DNA of 64,000 bases from Phycisphaerales bacterium (GTDB lineage Bacteria; Planctomycetota; Phycisphaerae; UBA1845). The position numbers and the translations under genes were made by a program. Below, piece by piece: positions 17,783 through 29,700 of this stretch. Location: the NCBI GenBank assembly GCA_020639095.1, contig JACKHH010000009.1, positions 52,556 through 116,555 of the forward strand, in the 5' to 3' direction. A model generated the notes under the pieces. The model did not search any database, was not told the origin of the DNA, and saw only the letters and a list, made by a program, of their open reading frames with translations. Positions within the stretch are counted from its first letter, which is position 1, and the number at the start of each line of letters is the position of its first letter.

Positions 17783-20700
17783 CTAACGCTTCCGCACGTC
17801 CTGCAACAGCGGAATCAGCGTCAGGTCCGTCTCGGTCGAGATGGTCACCGTGTTCGAGCTGAACGCCGTCGAACCGCTCGTGTAGAAGTCGAGCAGCAGC
17901 ACGTCCGGAACCGCCTCGTACTCAATGCCGTCAAGCAGCAGCATGCCCGGATGTCCGTCCGGCTCGCTGCCGTTCGGCGCACTCACCACCTGGAACGCCC
18001 AAGGCGTGTATTCCCAAGCGTCGCCGATTGCGTAATCCACAACCGTGACGCGTCCGGACAGGTGATCCCACGCGATCTCGTGCTGCTCGACGTGTCCGCC
18101 GACGTTCACGTAACGCACCGCCCACGCCAGGATATAGCCGCGGAGCACGCGATCGGTCGTACCGTCCATGGCTGGTCGGCCCGGAGGATTCCCCGGATCG
18201 AGCACGGTGAACGGCGACACGCCCTTGGGAAGACCATTGGCGGCTGACCAGTACGTCGGCTCGCTCGCGGTGAGCGAAATCTGCACGTCGCCCCAGTTGC
18301 AACCGAGGTGTGCCCGCTCCAGCGAGTTGGTGTCCAGATCAAGCGGCTTGTCGCCGTTGACGAAGTACATCTGCACGTTCACCGGTGCCGGGTAGTCGTT
18401 GGTCAGCTCGATGAACGTATCCTGCGTGAGCTGCCAGACGCCGGCAGTCACTTCCTGCCAGCGCAGTTCCACCTTCGGGAAGACCAGCAAGCTGCCCTTC
18501 TGGGAGGTGTTCGCCCGCGGCGCACCGGCAGGAACAACCCGTGCCAACGCGTCGTCAACTTCCTCTGCCGGTGTCACCGGAATACGCGAATCCGCATCGT
18601 ACTCGACGACGTCGGGACGCTCCGTACCACCGTCGACACCAAGGTCGTAACGCACGTAGCCTTCTTCCTTGCCCATGCCCACCAGCGGCATACCGGCAAG
18701 CGCCACCTTCTGCGTGCTGAAGCTCAGCCGCTTGTGCGCCACGCCAACCAGCGGCGTCTGCACACTGAGAATGTCACGCGGATCGTTGCCCACCGGCCCA
18801 TTGGCGGGGTCAACGTCGACGTCGCACACCTGGCTCGCGATTCCGTCGATCTGGGCTTTGCCTTTCTGCGTTTGCAGGTTCCCGATCAGGAAATGATTGG
18901 GAACACCCAAGGTCGCGTACAAGGCGAAGGGCTGCTGATCCCAGAACTCCACGCAACGGTGCATACCGGTGAACTTCACCTCGTTCTGGTTCCAGACGGT
19001 GAAGTTGGCCTTCGTCGTCGGGAAGCACGGCGGCGGCAGCGGTGGCTCGGGCAGGTTCAACCGCGCCTCGCACTCGCCGTCGTTCACGTCCGGCGGCGCG
19101 CCGCACATGCCCGTCGTGTCCACGTCAGCCGATGCCGTCGCGCGGTTGATGTAGCTCTGCGGATCGCCGTACGGATTCAGCGCACCGAGTGCTTCCAGAT
19201 CGGACTGGCTCGTCACGACCAGGTCGCAGGTTGCTGACGCCGTAGCACCCGGCAATACCGTGCCGAAATCGATGCACGTGTCATTGACCCCGTCGCAAGC
19301 GCCGGTACACAAGGCACACGCCTCAACCGCGATACCCGCAGCCAATGCGTCAGCCACGAGATGATCATCGCAGATCTTCGCATTCGGCAGATCGGAATCG
19401 CCCGTATTGTTCAACTCGAACTGGTACCGCAGGCGAATCGGGTAGGCTGCCCCGTTCGGAATCGTCACATTCGTCGCGTTCGCCGCGGGCGGAACCTCGA
19501 ACGTCGCGTCGTCGCCATAATCGGCTGCGATCGACTTGTCACAATCGAAGCTCGGGATGTTGACGTTGATGGTGGCTTCGTCCGATTCCTCACCGCACGG
19601 GTTGTCCGTCGGCGAAGAGCAGATCGGCGTGTGCGGCGAAACCGTTACGTCGTTCGTGCAGTCCAGCGGCGTACCCGGCGCGTTGAAGTTGTCGGGCACC
19701 TGCACCTCGAACTTGATGCTCAGCACGCCATTCGTCGGAATCGCGTCCGGCGTACACATCGCCAGATCCTTCAGCCCGTTCAGGTCCGCAACGGTTGTGC
19801 ATCCACCCACCGGACAGATGCAACTCGTCACATCCGCCCCATCGATGTCCGCCGTCACCGATCCCGGAATGAACCACGACGCACACGACAAGCTTTCGCT
19901 GATCTGCACGCTGTTCATCGGCACGTCGCCGGTGTTGGTCACCTGGATGCGGAACCCGACCGTCGATGCCGCGAAGGCATCCACATGGTCGAAGTACTCA
20001 GCCAGCGGATTGGCGGGATCGTCGCACGTCGCCTGCTTGCTCAACTCGAACGCACAGGTGTTCACTTCGATGCCCGTCGTGTCCGTATCCTCACAGCAGA
20101 AGATCGCATCGCCGCCCGTCGGACAGTCTGAAGCGCCTTCCACCAATAGGTTATTCTCAATCGCGTCACCACTCGATGCGTTCGGATCGACCGTCGCGGC
20201 GCAGCGCAGCGTCACCCGATCGCCCGGTTCAAGGTCGACCCCGCACGAAGCTTGCAGGTTCAACTCGACCGGCGTGCCGTCCACCGGCAGGAAGTCCGGC
20301 GACACCGGACACGTCGTCGTGCCCGAATCGTTCGCAACCTCCACCACGCAGAAGTTCGGACACGGCGTAATCGGGCCCGTGAGCGCGTCGCTGAACCGCA
20401 GGCTACAGATCGACGGGTCGCCATTCGTGCCCGTGTTCTGCGCCACGATTTCAAATTCAACCGCAGCCCCTGGCAACGCGATCAACGCGTTCGTGTTCAG
20501 ATCAACAGCCGCACGATCGTCGCAGCTTTCGATGCAGCGAACTTCCTTCGTCACCTCCAGCGTACATGGTGGCTGGATGCATGCGCGAACACCGCACGTC
20601 GACATCAGGTCAGTGTCCGCCGAGTCGCTGCACAACCCGCTGGTATCGACCTCGGCTGTCGTCTCGGTATCCACCTCACGGCAATAACCGTCGTTTGCGA

Positions 20701-23700
20701 AAGCTTCCCAGGCTGCGAGGTCGGGTACGATGATGTCGCAGGTTGCCATGGCCATGCCACCGGCTGGGATGGTGCCGAGATTGGCACAGTCATCGTCAAC
20801 ACCGTCGCAACCACCACCATCGCACAGCGCACAACTCGGATCGACCGTAAGACCCGCAGCAATCGCATCCGCAACCAGACCCGGGTTGCACGACTGCGCG
20901 TTCACCACCGGCGTCTCGCCCGGGTTGTTCACCTGGAACTTGTAGATCAAGCGGATCGGGTACGCGTCGTTCACATCGCACGGCATCTCGATGTCGCCGT
21001 TGAACGGAACGTCACCCGGGAACCCGTTCGTCGCCGCGTCGTCGCAATCACCGTCGTTGTTGATGTCGGCACACACCTGCGTCGCGCAGTCGATCTCTGG
21101 AACCAGCACGTTAATGCCAGCCGTGTCCATGTCGATCGGGCACGCGTTGCTCAGCGGATCGGAGCACACATCGGTGAAGCCCTCGACCGTGATCGTGTTC
21201 TCGCAGTCCTGCGCGATGCCCGGCGTGTTGAAGTTCGCGGGCACCTTCACCTTGAACGTGATCGTCAGTTCACCGCCCACCGGAATACCACCCGGCACGC
21301 AAGCGGTCAGGTCCTTCAGACCGTTGAGGTCAGTGACTGCGGTACAGGCGCCGCCGCTGCACACGCAGTTCGTCGCATCGGTACCGTCAATGTCCGCAAC
21401 CACCGTGTCCGCGAGGAACCACGTGTCGCAGTCCAGTGCGTCGGTCAGGTCAACACGCGGCAACGCGACATCGCCCGTGTTCGTCACCACGATGCGGAAC
21501 CCGATCGTCGAACCCGGTAGCGCATCCACGATGTCCGGATCGAACGTTGCGCCCGGATCACGCGGATCGTCGCAGGTCACGTCCTTCTCCACCGTGAACC
21601 CGCACGAATCGATGTTGACGACGGCGGCATCACTGTCCTCGCAGCAGTACACCGCGCCCGTGTCCGGGCAGTTCGGCGCGCCTTCCACCGTCACGCTGTT
21701 CGTGATCATCCCAGCCGCACCGTCCGGAATCTCACCCGCACAGCGCACCCGGAACACATCGCCCGGAGCGATGTCCGTACCGCAGGCACTCGCCAGATCG
21801 ATCTCCAGCGGTGAACCGTCAATCGGAAGCGCATTGCCCGGCAGGCTGCACGCAAGCGTGCCGCCGCTGGTCACCAGTTCCGCGACGCAGAAGTCGCTGC
21901 ACGGCGTGAATGCCCCGCTCAGCGTGTCGCTGATCTGCACGCTACAGATCGCCGGGTCACCGTTCGTACCCGCATTGACCGTCGCGATCTCGAACTCGAC
22001 CGTGGCGCCCGGAAGTGCCGGCAACGCGTTCGTGTCCGCACCCACCGGTGTGCGATCGGTGCAGCCATCGACGCAGCGGAACGTCTTCTCAACTTCCAGG
22101 TTGCACGGCGGAGAGATGCAGACTTCGGCATCGCAGCTTGACGTTGCCGTCGTGTCCGCGCCCTCGGCGCAGTAGCCCGTCGTGTCGACGTTGCCCGTGA
22201 CTTCCACACTGTTCGTGTTGCAGTAGGGATCACCACCGTCGCCTTCCGCGAACAACTGCCATGCCGTCGCATCCGGAACGAACAGTTCGCACGTCGCAAT
22301 CACCGAACCGTTCGTGTCGATCGCGCCGGTGACGGCACAGTCATCGTCGACACCGTCGCACGCGCCGCTGCACAGGTCGCACGGGCCCACGATGATGCCA
22401 GCCGCCAAGGCGCTGCTCACAAAACCATCCTTGCAAGCGTCAGCCGACGCGAACGGCACTTCGCCCGTGTTGCTGATCTCGAACGTGTAATCGAGCACGA
22501 TCGGGAACTCGACGTCGCACATCAGTTGCAGACCATTCGTCGGTGCGTACTCCGCGTCGCAGACACCGTCCGTGTCCACGTCCGCGCAGATCGTCTCTTC
22601 GCAGATCACGTCGGGTACATCGACGTTGATGCTTGCGTCGTCGGTCAGTTCCGGACACGGGTTGCTGGCGCTGTCGGCACAGACGTCCGTCTCCGGCTGA
22701 ACCGTCATCGTGTTCGTGCAATCGATGGTTGTGCCCGGCGTGTTGAAGTCGTCCGGAACCTTCGTCTTGAACGTGATTGTCAGCACGCCGTTCGTCGGCA
22801 CACCGTCCGCAACGCATGCCGCCAGGTCCTTCAGACCGTTCAGGTCGGAAGTCGTGTTGCACACCCCACCCGGGCACACGCAACTGGTCACGTCCGCGCC
22901 GTCGATGTCCGCGACCACCGAGCCCGCGATGAACCACAGGTCGCAGTCCAGAACATCCGTCAACGTGATCCGCGGAAGCGAAACTTCGCCCGTGTTCGTC
23001 ACCTGAACACGGAACCCAACCGTCGAACCCGGCAACGTGTCAACCAAGTCCGGATCGAACATCGCTGAAACATCGCGCGGGTCACCACAGGTCACGTCTT
23101 TCGTCAACTCGAGGGCACAGGTGTTCACCTCGACCATCGCGTTGGTATCGGCATCGCAGCAGAACGTCGCGTTGGTCGGGTCGCACTCCGGCGAACCCAG
23201 GACCGTCAAGTCGTTGAACAATTCATCGGCGCTGGTGGCGCTGGCTGGCACGATACCCGCACAGCGCAGGACCAGATCGTTGCCCGGAAGGATCACTTCA
23301 CCGCATGCCGCGAGCACGTCGATGTCCAGCGGCGTACCGTCGATCGGCAACGGGCCGGGCAACGTACACGTCGGATTCGTCGTACCGTTGATCAGTTGCA
23401 ACGTGCAGAAGTCCGCACACGGCACAAACGGTCCGCTCAGCGTGTCGCTGAAGCTCAGGCTACAGATCGACGGGTCACCGTTCGTGCCCGTGTTCTGCGC
23501 CACGATTTCGAACGCGACAGCCGCACCCGGCAACACATCCAGCGGATCGTTACCGCCCGGAAGCGGCGTGCGATCCGTACAGCTATCGATGCAGTAGAAG
23601 TCCTTGCTCACATCGAGCACGCATGGCGGCTGAATGCACGTTTGCACGCCACAGGTGTCGAAGAGTTGCGTATCCGAAACGTCGTCGCACAGACCGGTCG

Positions 23701-26700
23701 TATCGACGTCGGCAGACGTTTCGGTATCGACGTTGAAGCAGTTATCATCGCCGTCCGCGTCAAGGGCTGCGAAGTCTTCCCACGCGTCGCGACTTGGCAC
23801 GATGATGTCGCACGTCGCCATCGCCATACCACCCGCCGGGATCGTGCCGAACTCGACGCAATCGTCCATGGCACCGTCGCACGCACCGTTGCACAGGGCA
23901 CAACTCGGATCAACCGTGAGCCCCGCAGCCAATGCGTTCGACACGAAGTCCGGCACGCACGACTGCGCGTTCACCACCGGCGTCTCGCCCGGGTTGTTCA
24001 CCTGGAACTTGTAGATCAAACGGATCGGGTACGCCTGGTTCACGTCGCACGGCATCTCGATGTCGCCGTTGAACGGAACGTCGGCCGGCAGACCGTTCGA
24101 CGCGGCGTCGTCGCAGTCGCCGTCGTTGTTGATGTCCGCACACACCTGCGTGGCGCAGTCGATCTCGGGCACCTCGACGTTGATGCCCGCGGTGTCCATG
24201 TCGATCGGGCACGGATTGTTCGCGCTATCCGCACACACGTCGGTCTCGGGCTGCACGGTGATTTCGTTCGTGCAATCGACGGCAGTTCCGGGCGTGTTGA
24301 AGTCGTCGGGCACCTTCACCTTGAAGGTGATCGTGAGCACACCGTTCACCGGAATGGCGTCCGGTGTACACGTCGCGAACTCCTTCAAGCCGTTAAGGTC
24401 CGCGATGCTGTTGCACGATCCGCCGCTGCACACGCAACTCGTCACGTCGCTGCCGTCGATGTCCGCGACCACCGTACCAGGCAGGAACCACGTATCGCAG
24501 TCGAGCACGTCGGTGAGGTTGACCCGCGTCAGCGGCACCTCGCCGGTATTCGTCACCTGCACGCGGAACCCAACCGTAGAACCCGGCAACGCGTCGACGA
24601 GATCGGGGTCGAACAGCGCCAGCGGATCACGCGGATCGCCGCACGTAACTTCCTTCGTCAGTTCAAACGCGCAGGTATCGACCTCAACCATCGCGTTTGT
24701 GTCGGCATCGCAGCAGTACGTCGCGGTATCCGGGTTGCACTCAGGCGACCCCTGCACCACGAGATCGTTGATCAATTCATCGGACCCGGTCGCGCTATCC
24801 GGAACGATACCGGCACAACGGATGACCAACTCGTCGCCCGCTTCCATCACCGCGCCGCATTCCGCGAACGTGTCGAAACCAACTGTCGTGCCGTCGATCG
24901 GCAGGAAGTTCGCCGGCAACGTACACGGCAGCGTGCCGCCAAGCGTCACCAACTCCGCCGTGCAGAAATCGGGGCACGGCGTGAACGGACCGGTCAGCAC
25001 GTCGCTGAATTGCAAACTGCAAATCGACGGGTCGCCCGCCACACCGTCGTTGTGCGCCACAATCTCGAACATGATTGCCGCGCCGGGCAGCACATTGAGC
25101 GGATCGCTGCTCGCCGGAACCGGCGTGCGATCGTCGCAGCTTTCGATGCAGTAGAAGTCCTTGCTGACGTCGAGCACGCAAGGCGGCTGAATGCACGTCT
25201 GCACACCGCACGAATCGACAAGCTGCGTATCGGCTGCATCGCTGCACAGGCCCGAAGTGTCAACGTCGGCTGTCGCTTCCATCTCGACGTCGTAGCAGTC
25301 GTCGTCGCCGTCGGCATCACGACTCGCGAAGTCCTGCCAGGCTGCGAGGTCGGGTACGATGATGTCGCAGGTTGCCATGGCCATGCCACCGGCTGGGATG
25401 GTGCCCAGGTTGGCGCAGTCATCATCGACACCGTCGCAACCACCGCCGTCGCACAGCGCACAACTCGGATCGACCGTAAGACCCGCAGCAATCGCATCCG
25501 CAACCAGACCCGGGTTGCACGACTGCGCGTTCACCACCGGCGTCTCGCCCGGGTTGTTCACCTGGAACTTGTAGATCAAGCGGATCGGGTACGCGTCGTT
25601 CACATCGCACGGCATCTCGATGTCGCCGTTGAACGGAACGTCACCCGGGAACCCGTTCGTCGCCGCGTCGTCGCAATCACCGTCGTTGTTGATGTCGGCA
25701 CACACCTGCGTCGCGCAGTCGATCTCTGGAACCAGCACGTTAATGCCAGCCGTGTCCATGTCGATCGGGCACGCGTTGCTCAGCGGATCGGAGCACACAT
25801 CGGTGAAGCCCTCGACCGTGATCGTGTTCTCGCAGTCCTGCGCGATGCCCGGCGTGTTGAAGTTCGCGGGCACCTTCACCTTGAACGTGATCGTCAGTTC
25901 ACCGCCCACCGGAATACCACCCGGCACGCAAGCGGTCAGGTCCTTCAGACCGTTGAGGTCAGTGACTGCGGTACAGGCGCCGCCGCTGCACACGCAGTTC
26001 GTCGCATCGGTACCGTCAATGTCCGCAACCACCGTGTCCGCGAGGAACCACGTGTCGCAGTCCAGTGCGTCGGTCAGGTCAACACGCGGCAACGCGACAT
26101 CGCCCGTGTTCGTCACCACGATGCGGAACCCGATCGTCGAACCCGGTAGCGCATCCACGATGTCCGGATCGAACGTTGCGCCCGGATCACGCGGATCGTC
26201 GCAGGTCACGTCCTTCTCCACCGTGAACCCGCACGAATCGATGTTGACGACGGCGGCATCACTGTCCTCGCAGCAGTACACCGCGCCCGTGTCCGGGCAG
26301 TTCGGCGCGCCTTCCACCGTCACGCTGTTCGTGATCATCCCAGCCGCACCGTCCGGAATCTCACCCGCACAGCGCACCCGGAACACATCGCCCGGAGCGA
26401 TGTCCGTACCGCAGGCACTCGCCAGATCGATCTCCAGCGGTGAACCGTCAATCGGAAGCGCATTGCCCGGCAGGCTGCACGCAAGCGTGCCGCCGCTGGT
26501 CACCAGTTCCGCGACGCAGAAGTCGCTGCACGGCGTGAATGCCCCGCTCAGCGTGTCGCTGATCTGCACGCTACAGATCGCCGGGTCACCGTTCGTACCC
26601 GCATTGACCGTCGCGATCTCGAACTCGACCGTGGCGCCCGGAAGTGCCGGCAACGCGTTCGTGTCCGCACCCACCGGTGTGCGATCGGTGCAGCCATCGA

Positions 26701-29700
26701 CGCAGCGGAACGTCTTCTCAACTTCCAGGTTGCACGGCGGAGAGATGCAGACTTCGGCATCGCAGCTTGACGTTGCCGTCGTGTCCGCGCCCTCGGCGCA
26801 GTAGCCCGTCGTGTCGACGTTGCCCGTGACTTCCACACTGTTCGTGTTGCAGTAGGGATCACCACCGTCGCCTTCCGCGAACAACTGCCATGCCGTCGCA
26901 TCCGGAACGAACAGTTCGCACGTCGCAATCACCGAACCGTTCGTGTCGATCGCGCCGGTGACGGCACAGTCATCGTCGACACCGTCGCACGCGCCGCTGC
27001 ACAGGTCGCACGGGCCCACGATGATGCCAGCCGCCAAGGCGCTGCTCACAAAACCATCCTTGCAAGCGTCAGCCGACGCGAACGGCACTTCGCCCGTGTT
27101 GCTGATCTCGAACGTGTAATCGAGCACGATCGGGAACTCGACGTCGCACATCAGTTGCAGACCATTCGTCGGTGCGTACTCCGCGTCGCAGACACCGTCC
27201 GTGTCCACGTCCGCGCAGATCGTCTCTTCGCAGATCACGTCGGGTACATCGACGTTGATGCTTGCGTCGTCGGTCAGTTCCGGACACGGGTTGCTGGCGC
27301 TGTCGGCACAGACGTCCGTCTCCGGCTGAACCGTCATCGTGTTCGTGCAATCGATGGTTGTGCCCGGCGTGTTGAAGTCGTCCGGAACCTTCGTCTTGAA
27401 CGTGATTGTCAGCACGCCGTTCGTCGGCACACCGTCCGCAACGCATGCCGCCAGGTCCTTCAGACCGTTCAGGTCGGAAGTCGTGTTGCACACCCCACCC
27501 GGGCACACGCAACTGGTCACGTCCGCGCCGTCGATGTCCGCGACCACCGAGCCCGCGATGAACCACAGGTCGCAGTCCAGAACATCCGTCAACGTGATCC
27601 GCGGAAGCGAAACTTCGCCCGTGTTCGTCACCTGAACACGGAACCCAACCGTCGAACCCGGCAACGTGTCAACCAAGTCCGGATCGAACATCGCAAACGC
27701 AGCACGCGGATCGCCGCACGTCACGTCCTTCGTCAACTCAAGATCGCACTCGCGCGTGTCAATGCCAATCGAAGAAACGTCGTCGCACGAGAAGAAGAGT
27801 GACGGACCGTCGCACTCGTTGTCGGGAATGCCTTCTACCCTGACGTAGTTGCGCGGATCGACGGAGAAGTCGAGCGCTGCCGGCGAATTCAACCGCGCCT
27901 CGAAAAGGACCACGAATTGCTCGAGTTCGTTCAGTGACGGTGAGAGCTCGCACTCAACGGGCACGCCTTCCCAGTTGAAGTTGCTGACAAAGTCAGGGCA
28001 CGTCGCGGGACTCTGAACAACGACGTTGTCCGGGCCGCTCGCGAATGCGTTTGAGCCCATCATGTCGTCCGTGATGCGCAACGCACAAATGCTGACACCG
28101 TTCGTGCCCGCATCCAAACCGACCGTGCTCACGTTGGTAACCGTAATGCGGTACTGAACGCACGCATCACCAGCCACGTCGAGTACATCCGGGTCAGTCA
28201 CCCAGGGGGTGCCTGGATCAGGTGATGATGTGCAGTCGGGCAGGCAGCGCACTTCCTTGACGACAGCCAGGACGCACTCGCGATTCTCGATGGTCGCAAA
28301 CGAATCAGCCAAGATTGGCTGCGTTGCATCGCAGATGTCGGGCGTCGATGAGAGATCCGGCACCGACGACGCCGACGCGCAGTTGCGATAACGATCGAAG
28401 TCACTGTCGGTACAGTCGACTCGGCCCTGGTCGCTCTCGATGAGCATGCGAAGTGACGACTGGTCGTTGAACCGCACAACGCAACTCGTGCTGTAGTCCG
28501 CTCCGGGGGCGACATCCTGAATAGTCACGGAGCCACCGTTGTCGCAGATGGGACAGGTTACGGTCGACGCGCCGGCAGCAATGATATCGGCGCAGAGGTA
28601 CTCGTCCGTAATCGTGATGTCCTCGGTGACTTCGCCGGTGTTGCTTCCGGAATAGCGATACTCGACATCAACAAACCCGCCATCGGGCACGTTGGGTACG
28701 CGCAGCGCATTGATACCCGTATTGCCGGTGTTCGGCGCGAATCCGGGGAAACCGACTTCCTTGAGGAAGTTGAATTCACGACAAAGCAGGTCGATGGTCA
28801 CGGAGTTGTCGTCGCCGTTACCCGGTGCCGACTCGTTGAACGTGTCGCGCACGTCAGCCACGTCTTCAACGGCAAGTCCACAACTGTCCGACAACTCGTT
28901 GCAGTTCACATCGACTGCACAAGGCGGCGTACCGGCAACGCAAATGCCGGACCCGTTGCACGTCTCCAAGCCGTTGCAGAACAACCCGTCGTCGCACTGG
29001 AAGCCAGAGGTACACGCGTTGCCCTCGGTAATGACCGGCGGCGGGTCGAAATGCGCTGAAACGGAGACCGAGTTCGCGCAGTCCACCGGTACGCGATCCG
29101 CGCAGAATTCCACTTCATCGGTCGCGGTCGGCACCGCAAGGTAGGTCAACCGAAGCACGTCGCCTTCAATCAACTCGCAAGAGCCGGCGATTCGCATTAC
29201 CGCGATGCCGAGCATCTCGCCCAAGTCAATCGGCGTACCGTTACGAACCGCACCGAGGAACCCGGTATCGGGCGCCGCACACGAGTCGAAGAAGAACAGG
29301 CTGTTCAGGCCAAAACCGCCCGCGTTGGCGGCCGTAATGCCATTGCTCGTTCCGTCGCGAACCAGCGTGGCTGCAAGTGATCCGCAAAGCGGTTCGCAAA
29401 TCACGCCCGCCGCCTGTGAACCGAAGTCCTGCATGACGTCGGTGACGGTAACCTGCAATGTCTCGTTACCGGTATTCTCAATGACGATCTCGAACCCCAG
29501 CGTTGATCCGAGCAACGCGACCGCGTTCGTCGACAGTTCGGTATCGCCCGAGTCGGCACAGCGAACACGCTTGTGTACCTCGATGCCCGGCAACGACGTG
29601 CGCACGGGAATGCTGGCGATTTCCTCATCGCCCAAGTCCGCATCCGCGCGGGAACCGGTGCGCGCGACGAGTTGGGCCAAACCGTAGCGAATGATCCGCG

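Noticed and set aside
23396..26149. A 917-codon open frame on the plus strand, with a shorter one at 20252-21520
   Set aside because: It is antisense to the 4326-residue gene and repeats only because the sense gene repeats. There is no signal, domain or ribosome site.
20708..27695. Regular repeats considered as a CRISPR array or satellite
   Set aside because: Units are kilobases long, in frame and coding; there are no short repeat/spacer units.
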